From positions 62,001 to 126,000 of the forward strand of contig JARCRU010000101.1 in NCBI GenBank assembly GCA_029850535.1: 64,000 bases of DNA, given 5' to 3'. Origin of the DNA: Actinomycetota bacterium (GTDB taxonomy: Bacteria > Actinomycetota > Acidimicrobiia > Acidimicrobiales > RAAP-2). A program made the translations under genes and the position numbers. The first letter of the stretch is position 1, and every line of letters starts with the position of its first letter. This document shows positions 1 through 10,578 of this stretch, in pieces. The notes beneath the pieces were generated by a model. It ran no database searches, was not told the origin of the DNA, and was given only the letters and a program-made list of their open reading frames with translations.

Positions 1-797
1 AGCGCCACCGCGGCCTGCACCGGTGCGGGCACCATCAGTCCGGCGTGCTGACGAACCAGACGCAAATACGACACCAACTCGGGGTCCCCGGCGTAGAAGC
101 CCGCGCGAACACCCGCGAGGTTGGAGCGCTTAGAAATCGAATGCAACGCCAGTACGTTGTCCACGCCGTGTTCGAGGATGGTGCGCGGTCGATCGCTCCA
201 GGTGAAATCCGCGTAACACTCATCGCTCGCGACCAGCACGTCGTGCTCGCGCCCCCAACGCGCAGCGACACCAAGGTCATCGAGGTGTCCGGTGGGATTC
301 GACGGTGAATTCGACCAGAGCACCAGTGCCCGTTGCGCATCCGACGGGTCGATGCTCTCAAGGTCCAACGCACCGTCACGCAAGGGAACCTCCACGGCGC
401 GCAATCCGGCCAATCGTGCGCCCATGGCGTACGTGGGATACGAGATCGCCGGATAGAGCACCGTGTCGCGATCGTCTCGACGAAGGTGCAGGTACTGCGC
501 CAAGGAGGCGACGAACTCTTTGGTTCCCACGCACGCACCGAGTTGCGCGGCGGGCACCTCAACGTTGAAGCGCCGGTGCATCCAACCGGCACAGGCGTCG
601 CGATATTGGGCGGTGCCTGCTGACGGGGGGTATCCCCGCGCGCCCGTCGCTTGAGCCAGAGCAGCGACGACAAAGTCCGGCGGTGCGTCGACCGGGGTGC
701 CGATGGAGCAATCGATAGCGCCTCCCTCGTGCACCGAGGCGGCGGCGCGAAGACCGTCGAGTCGTTCGTAGGGGTACGGCGGTGGCGCGAAACTCAA
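1..797 (-). CDS. dapC: Aminotransferase class I/II, succinyldiaminopimelate transaminase-like (partial, C-terminus beyond window edge)
   Basis: Open minus frame reads FAPPPYPYERLDGLRAAASVHEGGAIDCSIGTPVDAPPDFVVAAL...YPPSAGTAQYRDA...LVLWSNSPSNPTG, typical of PLP fold type I aminotransferases. Probable TTG start overlaps the hflX stop. Adjacent to dapF. Confidence 0.8.
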   Translation of the reverse strand, partial: MSFAPPPYPYERLDGLRAAASVHEGGAIDCSIGTPVDAPPDFVVAALAQATGARGYPPSAGTAQYRDACAGWMHRRFNVEVPAAQLGACVGTKEFVASLAQYLHLRRDDRDTVLYPAISYPTYAMGARLAGLRAVEVPLRDGALDLESIDPSDAQRALVLWSNSPSNPTGHLDDLGVAARWGREHDVLVASDECYADFTWSDRPRTILEHGVDNVLALHSISKRSNLAGVRAGFYAGDPELVSYLRLVRQHAGLMVPAPVQAAVA

Positions 798-2086
798 TTG
801 ACGACCCTCCACTCGGCGAATCGGGCCGCTCCGACCTCGTCCAGGACAACCCGCACGGTCACGGACTCCTCGTCCACCGAGGTGTCGACGACTTCTCCCT
901 CGCGGTGGGCGGCCGCCACGAGGTCACCTCGATCCAGGGGGAGGCGCAACGTCATCACTCGATCCTTCGTACGAAGCCGATCACCCACGGTAGCAATCAA
1001 GTCATCGAGGTTCTCGCCGGTCAGAGCCGAGACCCACACACTGCCCTCGTGCGTGGCGGCGAGGTCTCGCGCGCGCGAGCCCGGCACGTCCGCCTTATTG
1101 AACACCAGCAACTCGGGCACGGCATCGGCATTGATCTCACGCAGCACGTCACGCACCGCCGCGATCTGTTCTTCGGCGTCATCACTGGCGCCGTCCACGA
1201 CGTGCACCAGAAGATCCGCGAGTTGTACTGACTTCAGCGTGCTCATGAACGCCTCGACGAGTTCGTGGGGTAGGTTCGAGATGAAACCCACCGTGTCGGT
1301 GACGAGAATCGTCTCTCCCCCGGGCAACTGTCGCTGGCGGGTGCGTGGGTCCAGGGTCACGAAGAGGCGATCTTCGGCGGGCACACCCGCGTCGGTGAGT
1401 GCGTTGAGCAACGACGACTTCCCCGCGTTGGTGTAGCCCACGAGGGTCACCTCGCGGTGACGCCCTCGGTCTCGCCCCTGGCGCTGCACATCGCGCGTCC
1501 GGTCGATCTGTTTAAGTTCTTGTCGGATGTGGTGGATTCGATCCACCAGACGTCGCCGATCCACCTCGAGCTGGGTCTCACCGGGGCCGCGGGTTCCGAT
1601 GCCGCCTGCTTGTTGGGAGAGTGAACCGCCCGCCCGGCGAAGCCGCGGAAGACGGTACTGCAAAAGTGCGAGCTCCACCTGGGCCCTGCCCTCGGGCGTA
1701 CGGGCGTTTTGAGCGAAGATGTCCAAGATCACCGCCGTGCGATCAATGGCCGTGCGTCCGAGGATTTTCTCGAGGTTTCGTTGCTGCGCCGGCGAGAGGT
1801 TTTGCTCGAACACCACCGTGTCGGAGTCCACCACCAGGCAGATCTCCTTGAGCTCGTTCACCTTGCCCGATCCCAGGAACGTGGCCGGATCGGGAGCGTC
1901 GCGTCGTTGCACCACGCGCGCGACGACGTCGGCCCCGGCGGTGTCCACCAGCAGGGCCAATTCGTCGAGTTGATGCTCCAAGGCCTCGGCGGTCATGCCC
2001 GGAAACTGAACTCCCACCAACACAATCTTTTCGCGAAAGGTGCGGTCGATAAGTGTGGTGGGTACGTAGGTCACCCGCCGAGCCAC
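794..2086 (-). CDS. hflX: GTPase HflX
   Basis: 430 aa with HflX N-terminal region, GTPase G1 GYTNAGKSSLLNAL, G3 DTVGFISNLPHELVEAF and NKAD motifs. Confidence 0.95.
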   Translation of the reverse strand: MARRVTYVPTTLIDRTFREKIVLVGVQFPGMTAEALEHQLDELALLVDTAGADVVARVVQRRDAPDPATFLGSGKVNELKEICLVVDSDTVVFEQNLSPAQQRNLEKILGRTAIDRTAVILDIFAQNARTPEGRAQVELALLQYRLPRLRRAGGSLSQQAGGIGTRGPGETQLEVDRRRLVDRIHHIRQELKQIDRTRDVQRQGRDRGRHREVTLVGYTNAGKSSLLNALTDAGVPAEDRLFVTLDPRTRQRQLPGGETILVTDTVGFISNLPHELVEAFMSTLKSVQLADLLVHVVDGASDDAEEQIAAVRDVLREINADAVPELLVFNKADVPGSRARDLAATHEGSVWVSALTGENLDDLIATVGDRLRTKDRVMTLRLPLDRGDLVAAAHREGEVVDTSVDEESVTVRVVLDEVGAARFAEWRVVN

Positions 2087-2838
2087 TCCACGTTCGCCAC
2101 GAACCTCACCGGGCCCTCAAGTCGAGCGCCCCCTTCGCCTAACGTGACGCGCAGCGATCCGCCCGGGTTGTCCACGACGACGTCAGAACCGGTGAAGCCG
2201 CGCTGATGACACACGGCCGCCGTCGCGACTGACCCCGTACCGCACGCCAGTGTCCAGCCCACGCCACGTTCGATGACCCGAATGGCGACATGCGCTTCGT
2301 CAACGATTTCGACGAATTCAACGTTAGCTCCGCCCATTTGGGCCGACAACTTCGCGGCCATCTCCTCGCGGTTGACGTCGTCCCAGTCGGGATTGTCCAC
2401 CACGACGACGTGAGGGTTTCCCACGTGCGCGACGCCCAGGGCTCCCGGCAGAGTGTCCCCGAGGCTCACTGGGCCCATCTCGACGCTTCCCGTACCACAG
2501 TCATCGCGTAGGTCGAGGGTCACCAGCCGCTCCCCCGCGAGCGTGCTCACGCGCATCTCACGATCCGAACGCCCCGTCGCGCGGCGCACTGCCGCGACGA
2601 GACAACGAATTCCGTTGCCCGACATCTCGGCGATCGTGCCATCGGCGTTGTAGAGCGTCATCGAGAGCGACGAACCAATTGACGCGACAATCAGTCCATC
2701 GGCACCCACGCCCATGTGGCGATCGCACGCCGCGCGAGCGCGCTGCGCGTTCCACCACGGTGCGGATCCTTGCTCGACCACGTCGACCAAGAAGTCATTG
2801 CCCGCACCCTGCCACTTTTGCAACGATCGAAGTGCCAT
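2071..2838 (-). CDS. dapF: Diaminopimelate epimerase
   Basis: MALRSLQKWQGAGNDFLVDV...MSGNGIRC...GVGWTLACGTGSVA; both catalytic Cys motifs present. Confidence 0.95.
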   Translation of the reverse strand: MALRSLQKWQGAGNDFLVDVVEQGSAPWWNAQRARAACDRHMGVGADGLIVASIGSSLSMTLYNADGTIAEMSGNGIRCLVAAVRRATGRSDREMRVSTLAGERLVTLDLRDDCGTGSVEMGPVSLGDTLPGALGVAHVGNPHVVVVDNPDWDDVNREEMAAKLSAQMGGANVEFVEIVDEAHVAIRVIERGVGWTLACGTGSVATAAVCHQRGFTGSDVVVDNPGGSLRVTLGEGGARLEGPVRFVANVEWLGG

Positions 2839-2842
2839 ATTG

Positions 2843-3772
2843 TTAGTTTCGCACGAACCCGTCGGGACTGGAGAGGACTTCGCCAATACGCTTCGCCGCG
2901 TCGGAGGGGTCCTCGAACCACTCCACGCGCGGATCGCGCTGGAACCACGAACGCTGGCGGCGAGCCAGTCGTCGACTCTGAATGATGGCGTCCTCGACGC
3001 ACCGGTCCAGATCGACGCCCTCTTCAATGTGACGAAGTAATTCGCGATACCCCACGGCCTGACGGGCCGTGCGACTCATTCCTCGGTCCCTCAGTAGTGC
3101 GACCTCCTCTAGTAGTCCTTGTTCCATCCAAGCCTCGAAACGTCTAGCGATTCGCACATCTAAGACACGGAATTCACAATTCAGTCCAACCTGAACGACC
3201 CGCGGCGCTCCGTAGTGGCGAAGACCGGCCCCGAAGGACGAGAAGGGCCGCCCGCTGCCCAGGGTGACCTCGAGGGCTCGCACGACACGGCGACGATTGG
3301 TGGGCTCCATGCGAGTCGCTGCGACGGGGTCGAGTCGACGTAACTCCTCGTGGAGCTCCGCGGCCTCAGCACCTCGCGCCTCGAGTTGCGCGCGGACCTG
3401 GGCGTATTGACCGGGGATGTCCAGATTGTCGATCACGGCTCGTCCGTAGAGTCCGGTGCCCCCCACGTAGAGGACTGCGCCACCCAACGCCCAGACCAAA
3501 CTCTCGGCGTCGCGCGCCTCTCGCTGGAATTGGGCGACGGTGAACTCCTGGTGGGGTTCGATCAGATCGATCAAGTGATAATTCACCTCAGCACGCTGCT
3601 CGGCGGTGGCCTTAGCGGTACCAATGTCCATACCCCGATAGACGGTCATTGAGTCCACGCTAAGAATCTCGAGGGCTCCACCGCTCTCGAGTGCCAACTG
3701 GTGGGCCAGCGCTGACTTGCCCGACGCCGTGGCGCCCACGAGGGCCACTGCCGTGCCGCCGTGATTCCTCAC
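2843..3772 (-). CDS. miaA: tRNA dimethylallyltransferase
   Basis: ALVGATASGKSALAHQLA P-loop, SVDSMTVYRGMDIGTAK; ATGA overlap with miaB. Confidence 0.95.
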   Translation of the reverse strand: MRNHGGTAVALVGATASGKSALAHQLALESGGALEILSVDSMTVYRGMDIGTAKATAEQRAEVNYHLIDLIEPHQEFTVAQFQREARDAESLVWALGGAVLYVGGTGLYGRAVIDNLDIPGQYAQVRAQLEARGAEAAELHEELRRLDPVAATRMEPTNRRRVVRALEVTLGSGRPFSSFGAGLRHYGAPRVVQVGLNCEFRVLDVRIARRFEAWMEQGLLEEVALLRDRGMSRTARQAVGYRELLRHIEEGVDLDRCVEDAIIQSRRLARRQRSWFQRDPRVEWFEDPSDAAKRIGEVLSSPDGFVRN

Positions 3773-5163
3773 GAGGACATCAGAGGCAAACGAACTTTGT
3801 GTCGTGGGCCTCTCGTGACCGACACGAGTTCACCCAGCAGGTGGTAGGGGGCACCGTGAGTGACCGTGACCGTCGCGAGCGATCCGGGTCGCAACACCGC
3901 GTCGCTCAGGGGGAAGTGAATGAGTTTGCCCTGGCGAGTTCGACCCGAGAGCATCTGGTCGTTACGCCGCGAGGCTCCTTCGACGAGTACCTCCTCGACG
4001 AGACCCTCGCGAGCCTCGTGGTGCCGGAGCGCTGAGCGGTCCAGCACGTCCTTGAGACGTGCGAAGCGACCCGCAATCGCCTCATCGTCAATGAAGTCCG
4101 CCGTCATTTCGGCCGCGCGAGTCCCGGCGCGCGCCGAGAAGATGAAGGTGTAGGCCGAATCGAAGTCGGCCTCGGCCACCACTTCGAGTGTCTCGTTGAA
4201 ATCGCGCTCCGTCTCACCGGGGAATCCAACAATCAGGTCCGTGGTCACGTGCAGGTCCTCGATGCCGGCGCGCGCGGACGCGAGCCGCTCGAGATAGCGC
4301 TTCGCGCTGTAACCACGGCGCATCATCCTCAGCACCCGATCCGAACCCGACTGCAACGGCAGGTGCAATTGCGGACACACCGCCGGAGTCTCGGCCATGG
4401 CGGCAATCGTCTCGGGCCGCAAGTCCTTCGGGTGGGGACTGGTGAAACGAATCCTCTCGATGCCCTCGATCTCGCCCAGGGCACGCAGCAGATCGGAGAA
4501 GAGGGGCCGACGTCGGGTGATGTCACGACCGTAGGAATTGACATTCTGACCCAATACGGTGATCTCGGTGACGCCCGACTTGGCGAGCATCTCGCCTTCA
4601 GCAATGAGGTCGTCGAATGGTCGACTGATCTCGCCACCGCGCACCGAGGGCACGATGCAGTAGGCGCAGGTGTTGTCGCACCCGGTCTGAATTGTCATCC
4701 ACGCCGCCCAGGGCAACTCGCGCACCGCGTAGAGCGCCGGCGCCATGTCGCGTGCGGTGTCGGGGTCGGGCGCGTCCCAGACGTCGACGACCGGTCCCTC
4801 CAGCGCCGCGCGACGCAACAACGCCGGTGCCTGCGCAAGGTTGTGGGTGCCAAAGACCACGTCAACCCACGCCGCACGCTCGAGAATCTCACCCCGATCC
4901 TTTTGGGCCATGCATCCGCCCACCGCGATCTGCATCTCGGGACGACGCTCCTTCTCAGCCTTCAGGTGACCCAGCGCGCTATAGAGTTTCAAATCGGCGT
5001 TCTCGCGGATCGTGCAGGTGTTGAAGATCACCACGTCCGCCGACGTATCGCTCTGCGCCTCAACCATGCCTTCACTCACTAAGAGACCGGCGAGGCGCTC
5101 GGAATCGTGTTCGTTCATCTGACAGCCAAAGGTGCGAATCGCGAAAGTTTTGGGCTCAGACAC
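3769..5163 (-). CDS. miaB: tRNA-2-methylthio-N6-dimethylallyladenosine synthase
   Basis: TFGCQMNEHDSERLAG, radical SAM CDNTCAYCIVP motif, C-terminal TRAM-like region. Confidence 0.95.
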   Translation of the reverse strand: MSEPKTFAIRTFGCQMNEHDSERLAGLLVSEGMVEAQSDTSADVVIFNTCTIRENADLKLYSALGHLKAEKERRPEMQIAVGGCMAQKDRGEILERAAWVDVVFGTHNLAQAPALLRRAALEGPVVDVWDAPDPDTARDMAPALYAVRELPWAAWMTIQTGCDNTCAYCIVPSVRGGEISRPFDDLIAEGEMLAKSGVTEITVLGQNVNSYGRDITRRRPLFSDLLRALGEIEGIERIRFTSPHPKDLRPETIAAMAETPAVCPQLHLPLQSGSDRVLRMMRRGYSAKRYLERLASARAGIEDLHVTTDLIVGFPGETERDFNETLEVVAEADFDSAYTFIFSARAGTRAAEMTADFIDDEAIAGRFARLKDVLDRSALRHHEAREGLVEEVLVEGASRRNDQMLSGRTRQGKLIHFPLSDAVLRPGSLATVTVTHGAPYHLLGELVSVTRGPRHKVRLPLMSS

Positions 5164-5205
5164 CCCGCCAGCCTAATCTTTGGACCCTTCGCTCACCTCG
5201 CGACC

Positions 5206-6075
5206 CTACTGCGGCACGACCTCTTCGGGTGCGGTGCGATCCATCGTGACCCCCGCGCCCGCCACCACCACGCACACCAGGCCCATCAGCACCCACGACG
5301 TGGCACGTTGGTGCAAGATGAGCGCACCAATCACGAAGGCCAGCGCCGGATCCAAACTCATCAGCACCCCCGCCACCGCCGGGCTGAGTCGGCGCAGGGC
5401 TTGCAATTCGGCGGCGAACCCGAGCACGATGGACATCAGGCCCACCAGGAGCAAACGTCCACCGAGCGAGGGGTGATGCACGACGAGCACGACCTTGGAC
5501 AACGCCCAGGGCAGGGTGACCAGGGCGCTCACCGACATCGACACTGCGAGCCCGCCGAAACCGGACGTGGCTCCCCCCACTCGCGCGGCCGCGAAGACGT
5601 ACCCACCCCACCCCAGTCCACTCAAGAGTCCGAACATCGCCCCCACCAGCGTGACGCCACCACCGGGGTGGGACAACAGGACGACACCGGCGGCCGCGAG
5701 GAAGGCGAAACTGACGTGTCGCCAGGACCGGCGACCAAAGACCGCCACGCTGAGTGGACCCAGGAATTCAATGGTCACCGCACTGCCCAGCGGGATTCGT
5801 GCGATGGACTGGTAAAAGCACACGTTCATGAACGCCACCGTGACGCCCAGCACGATGGCCGCGCGCCACTGGTCGCGGCGCCACTGGCGTAGTCGTGGTC
5901 GTGTTATCGCCATCAAGATGGCCGCCCCGAGGAGGAATCGCCATCCGCTGGTGGCAACGGGGCCGAGATCGGCGAAGGCGGGTTGAACCAGGGCGGCCGA
6001 CCACTGAATAGATGTGGCGCCCAAGATGATGAAACCAGCGCCCACGAGAGACACTGGCGAGGTGGGTGTACTCAC
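5206..6075 (-). CDS. EamA/DMT-family transporter (RhtA-like)
   Basis: About 290 aa from GTG start VSTPTSPVSLVGAGFIILGATSIQWSAALVQPAF, ~10 hydrophobic segments, internal duplication typical of EamA. Confidence 0.85.
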   Translation of the reverse strand: MSTPTSPVSLVGAGFIILGATSIQWSAALVQPAFADLGPVATSGWRFLLGAAILMAITRPRLRQWRRDQWRAAIVLGVTVAFMNVCFYQSIARIPLGSAVTIEFLGPLSVAVFGRRSWRHVSFAFLAAAGVVLLSHPGGGVTLVGAMFGLLSGLGWGGYVFAAARVGGATSGFGGLAVSMSVSALVTLPWALSKVVLVVHHPSLGGRLLLVGLMSIVLGFAAELQALRRLSPAVAGVLMSLDPALAFVIGALILHQRATSWVLMGLVCVVVAGAGVTMDRTAPEEVVPQ

Positions 6076-6076
6076 C

Positions 6077-6928
6077 TCACTCGTTGAGCTGGAGCCCACG
6101 CCGGTCGGCGTCGATCTCCCAGACTTCGCCCGGCACGGAATGTGCGACGAGAAACTCACGCGCCTCCTTGGCCACCTCTGGCGAGGTTCGCTCGTCGCAG
6201 AGTGCCAACATCGTCGAGCCGGCCCCCGACCAGCACGAGCCGGCGGCGCCCGCCTCGCGCAGTCGGGTGAGGAGCGGTTGAGCGAACGCCAGCAGCGACA
6301 TCCGATAGGGCTGGTGCAAGAAGTCGTCCATCGATCCCGGCGCGAAGTCCTCGTGGTGCGCGAGCCCGGCAATCAATAGGGCGACAGCACTCACGTTGTG
6401 CACCGCGTCCTTGAAGGGCACGTGCTGCGGCAACACCCGGCGGGCGTCGGCGGTCGGCAACTCCTCCTCAGGCACCACGACGACGAACCGCCACGCGGGG
6501 TCGAGCATCAGCGTTCGCGCGAGGACTGAATTATTCTCGTCGACACCGGCGACCACCAAGCCTCCGAGAAGTGAAGCGGCGGCATTCTCCGCGTGACCGT
6601 CGATCTCGGTGGCGAGGGCCAGGGGCGAGGCGGAACCCGCCGCGGCGGCAGCGGCCAGGGCGAGCGCCGCCGACGAGCCCAAGCCCCGCGAGAGTGGAAT
6701 CTCCGACCTCACGTGCAAAGCGAAGCGATCGTGACCGAGGACCCGCGTGGCCACTCGCGCACCCAAGTGACGCTGGTCGTCGAAGAGCCCCGCGCCACAG
6801 CCCTCGGACGTGATCGAAAAGCTCTCCGCCGGCTCCACCGACACCTCGACATAACGAGCGAGAGCCAACGCGAGGGCGTCAAAACCTGGTCCAAGATTGG
6901 CCGAACTGGCCGGAACGCGCGCGAGCAT
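6077..6928 (-). CDS. thrB: Homoserine kinase
   Basis: MLARVPASSANLGPGFDALALAL; GHMP motif PLSRGLGSSAALALA. Confidence 0.95.
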   Translation of the reverse strand: MLARVPASSANLGPGFDALALALARYVEVSVEPAESFSITSEGCGAGLFDDQRHLGARVATRVLGHDRFALHVRSEIPLSRGLGSSAALALAAAAAAGSASPLALATEIDGHAENAAASLLGGLVVAGVDENNSVLARTLMLDPAWRFVVVVPEEELPTADARRVLPQHVPFKDAVHNVSAVALLIAGLAHHEDFAPGSMDDFLHQPYRMSLLAFAQPLLTRLREAGAAGSCWSGAGSTMLALCDERTSPEVAKEAREFLVAHSVPGEVWEIDADRRGLQLNE

Positions 6929-6932
6929 AGAG

Positions 6933-8150
6933 TCAGGCTACGCGTTGCACCAGGGTCAGCGGAGTCAGACGATGCACGACCGTCAGGGGAACTCGCAGGT
7001 TCGATCCGTCGTTGACGCTCAGCCAGCCGACCACTTGCCCCGCCGAGATCGGTCCCGTTTGGGGGAAGATGTCGACGTGGGTCTGGGCTCCGTTCAGGGC
7101 CGTCAAATAGGCAATTCGTACGTGAAGTTTGGTCACCACGTTCACACGTTCGTTATCCCAGCCGATCGATCCGACCACCGTACCGGCGGGGATGTCGGCC
7201 GCGAATTGTGAGTTCACCACCGAATGCGCCAGGGCGAGGGCCTCGTCACCGGCGGGTCCCAAGAGGTCACCGCCGCGAGCCCCAAGAACGACCGCGTAGG
7301 CCAGTTGACTCTGCCCATCGAACGTGAACGTCATGGCCATCACGTCACACCCGCCGGCCGCATCGGTGCGTCCCGACTTGACACCCACGACATTGTCCTG
7401 GCCCACGAAAGGGGTGTAAGTGGCCAGGGTCCCCGCCACCGGCAGAGTCACCGTTGGTTGGATGACGATGGCTCGCACAACGGGATACTTCATCAGGAGG
7501 GCTGCGAGTTCACCCTGGTCGAGTGCGGTTGAGACCGATCCCGAACCGATGCCCGATACGTCGACGTAGTGAGTACCCGTCAGACCAAGTATCTGCGCGT
7601 CGGCGTTCATGTGGGCGATGAAGTTCTGGGTGCCACCCCACGCGAGGTTCGCCAGCAGGGTCGCGAAGTTGCCCGCAGAGTGCACCAATAGCCCCGCCAG
7701 CAATTGGTCTTCGCAGAGCCGTTCACCTACCGCGACCGCCGCACTGGACTGACCCTGAGCCGCGATCGCGTCGTAGAAGGCGACGTCGCCGGCGTTGATG
7801 TTGATGCACGGGCCACTCTCGCCCGGGTTCAGGGGCAGCTTCTGCAGTGTGACGTAGGCGGTCATCAATTTGGTGAGACTGGCGATCGGCAGGACCACAT
7901 TGTGGTACGACCGCTTGATTCCCAAGGCGGGAATCACGACAGCGGCACTCCCCACGTTGGGCCAGGCGATCGGCGTCGTGGCGGGTATGCGAAGGGAGGA
8001 GAGATTCGACTCAAAGGTCGAAGCCTGGTGCAGCAGGGGGACCTGCATCATGAATATCATGCCCGCCGCCATCGACGCGCCGACGGTCAGTGAGAACCCG
8101 CGAGTCACGAGACCGCGAAGTGCCGGGTGCTGAAACGAGAAACGAGACAC
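6933..8150 (-). CDS. D-alanyl-D-alanine carboxypeptidase family (S11) protein, divergent
   Basis: N-terminal TM segment; PIASLTKLMTAY (SxxK); HSAGNFA in place of SGNDA; VGVKSGRTDAAGGC (KTG-like). Confidence 0.85.
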   Translation of the reverse strand: MSRFSFQHPALRGLVTRGFSLTVGASMAAGMIFMMQVPLLHQASTFESNLSSLRIPATTPIAWPNVGSAAVVIPALGIKRSYHNVVLPIASLTKLMTAYVTLQKLPLNPGESGPCININAGDVAFYDAIAAQGQSSAAVAVGERLCEDQLLAGLLVHSAGNFATLLANLAWGGTQNFIAHMNADAQILGLTGTHYVDVSGIGSGSVSTALDQGELAALLMKYPVVRAIVIQPTVTLPVAGTLATYTPFVGQDNVVGVKSGRTDAAGGCDVMAMTFTFDGQSQLAYAVVLGARGGDLLGPAGDEALALAHSVVNSQFAADIPAGTVVGSIGWDNERVNVVTKLHVRIAYLTALNGAQTHVDIFPQTGPISAGQVVGWLSVNDGSNLRVPLTVVHRLTPLTLVQRVA

Positions 8151-8159
8151 TCAATGACG

Positions 8160-10523
8160 TTACTGGGTCTCGTCGAGTTCGTCGCGCGAGATCAACACCT
8201 TGCGGGCCTTGGAACCGTCACCCGGTCCCACGACCCCTTCAATTTCTAGTTGATCCATGAGTCGCCCGGCCCGGGCGAAGCCCACTCGCAGCTTGCGCTG
8301 GAGCATCGACGTCGAACCCGACTGATTGCGAATGACGATCTCACGAGCCTGGCGCAGGATCTCGTCGTCATCGTCGCCCGAACCCGTGGCCGACTCGCTG
8401 CGACCAGCGGGAATGTCCAGCGCCACGACCGTCTCACGTTGCCCACCCTGGGCGCGCCAGTTCTCCACCACGCGACGCACTTCGTCCTCGGACACCCACG
8501 GAGACTGGAGTCGGCGCGCAATATTGCTCGAGGCGGTCACGAGCAGCATGTCACCCTTGCCGATCAGCCGCTCCGCACCCGCCTGGTCCAAGATGACGCG
8601 ACTGTCAGCCAATGACGACACCGCGAAGGCCATTCGCGACGGCACGTTGGCCTTGATGACGCCGGTGATCACGTCGACGCTGGGTCGCTGGGTGGCGAGC
8701 ACCAGATGGATGCCGACCGCACGGGCCATCTGAGCAATGCGTACGACGGACTCTTCGACGTCGCGCGCCGCCACCATCATCAGATCATTGAGCTCATCAA
8801 CCACGATCACGATGTAGGGCAATACTTCAGGTTCTCGGGCGTTCACGCCCGCGTCGAAGGAAGTCGAGCGTTCGATGGCCTCGCCGACCAACTCCTCAGT
8901 GGTCGCCTCGAGCTCCACGGCACCACGGGCCAACATCTGCTGGTAGCCCGTGATGTCACGCGCGCCATTCTCGGCCAAGACGTCGTAGCGACGCTCCATC
9001 TCCTTGACGGCCCACGCCAGCGCGCCGGCGGCCTTCTTTGGATCGACCACCACCGGCGCCAACAAGTGGGGCAGGTCGTTGTAGTTACCCATCTCGACCC
9101 GCTTGGGGTCCACCAGCAAGAGTTTTACCTGATCGGGTGTCGCGCGCATGACGAGTGACGTGATGAGTGAATTGATGCACGAACTCTTTCCCGCTCCCGT
9201 CGCGCCCGAAATCAGCACGTGGGGCATCTCGCCCAGATTGACGACGACGGTCTTGCCTGAGATGTCACGACCGATGGGCACGTCGAGGGGATGCGTCGCG
9301 GCGACGGCCTCGTCGGAGGCGAGTAGGTCACCCAGCGCTACGAGGGCGCGCTGCCGATTTGGCACCTCCACACCGATGGCCGAACGCCCGGGGATCGGTG
9401 CGAGGATGCGCACGTCCGGGCTGGCCATGGCGTAGGCGATGTCCTTATTCAGCGAGGTGACTCGTGACACCTTCACCCCCGCACCGAGTTCGAGCTCGAA
9501 GCGCGTCACCGTAGGCCCCATCGTGAAGCCGACGAGGGTCGTTTCCACACCGTGCGCGCCGAGCGCACTCACGAGCTCCTCTCCCGCCGCCTCGATCGCG
9601 TCACGGTCCTGTCGCAGTTCACGGGTCCGTGAGAGCAGTGACATCGGTGGCAGTTCCCAGTGGGACTCTTTCGTGCCGAAATAAAACGCTGGTCGTGGGA
9701 CCTCCTCTGGTTCCTCCTGGTAGGCCTCCACGTCGCGATCGCCCTCCTCCTCGACGTCGTCACCGTCGGTGAAGCCCACGGTGACTGCCTCGACGTGGAC
9801 CCCCTCGTCGTCCGGCTGCGGATCACTCGTGCGGCGCCGACGCGGTGGTGTGTCGGTGGTGCGGATCACTTCGATCTCGGGCACCCCATCGGGTTCGTAG
9901 TTGGTCGTCGTAGGTCGTGCGCTCCACCACGTAGCGAAGTGACGACCCAGGTACGAAAAAACCGCACCGCTGGACGCAAACAGGGAGCGTAGACCAACCG
10001 ACGTGCCGATCATGACCGCAATGATCAACACCGCCAGCAACGCCGCGACGGCTCCCCCCGGCCCGATGAATCGAGCGAGCGATCCTCCGACGGCGACGCC
10101 AAGCCAGCCGCCCGCGCGGCCGAGTTCCGCGAGTGGTGCGCGCAACGACGGACGACCTTGTGCGATGTCGCCCATACCCGACACGGCCACCAGTGCCAAG
10201 GAGACCGCCCAGAGAAATCGAGCTCGTTCTACCTGCACTCGTCCAGTGACGAGGACAACACCCAGACCAATCAGCAAGACGGGCACGGCCACGCGTCCCA
10301 CACCGAATGTCGCCTTGAGCCCTTCATTGACCCCGCGTCCCGCGAGACCTAGCGCGTTGATCTCGGCGAGCAAAATCAACAGACCCGCCAAGATCATGAG
10401 GACAATCCAAATATCTCGCTGGTGACGACTCCACAGTGTCTCGGGAGTGACGGTCGCGTGACGAGTCCGTGTCTTATTCTTTCCCTGGCTGGGTGGAGAT
10501 GTTCGACGAGAGTTTGCCATCAC
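8160..10523 (-). CDS. ftsK: DNA translocase FtsK/SpoIIIE
   Basis: N-terminal TM segments, Walker A ISGATGAGKSSCINSLI, VDELNDLMM, C-terminal gamma domain SMLQRKLRVGFARAGRLMDQLE. Confidence 0.95.
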   Translation of the reverse strand: MMANSRRTSPPSQGKNKTRTRHATVTPETLWSRHQRDIWIVLMILAGLLILLAEINALGLAGRGVNEGLKATFGVGRVAVPVLLIGLGVVLVTGRVQVERARFLWAVSLALVAVSGMGDIAQGRPSLRAPLAELGRAGGWLGVAVGGSLARFIGPGGAVAALLAVLIIAVMIGTSVGLRSLFASSGAVFSYLGRHFATWWSARPTTTNYEPDGVPEIEVIRTTDTPPRRRRTSDPQPDDEGVHVEAVTVGFTDGDDVEEEGDRDVEAYQEEPEEVPRPAFYFGTKESHWELPPMSLLSRTRELRQDRDAIEAAGEELVSALGAHGVETTLVGFTMGPTVTRFELELGAGVKVSRVTSLNKDIAYAMASPDVRILAPIPGRSAIGVEVPNRQRALVALGDLLASDEAVAATHPLDVPIGRDISGKTVVVNLGEMPHVLISGATGAGKSSCINSLITSLVMRATPDQVKLLLVDPKRVEMGNYNDLPHLLAPVVVDPKKAAGALAWAVKEMERRYDVLAENGARDITGYQQMLARGAVELEATTEELVGEAIERSTSFDAGVNAREPEVLPYIVIVVDELNDLMMVAARDVEESVVRIAQMARAVGIHLVLATQRPSVDVITGVIKANVPSRMAFAVSSLADSRVILDQAGAERLIGKGDMLLVTASSNIARRLQSPWVSEDEVRRVVENWRAQGGQRETVVALDIPAGRSESATGSGDDDDEILRQAREIVIRNQSGSTSMLQRKLRVGFARAGRLMDQLEIEGVVGPGDGSKARKVLISRDELDETQ

Positions 10524-10578
10524 CTTCCAAGTTACCGAACACTCATTCGCTCCAGTGTCATCCGTCTAATCTGGTGCG

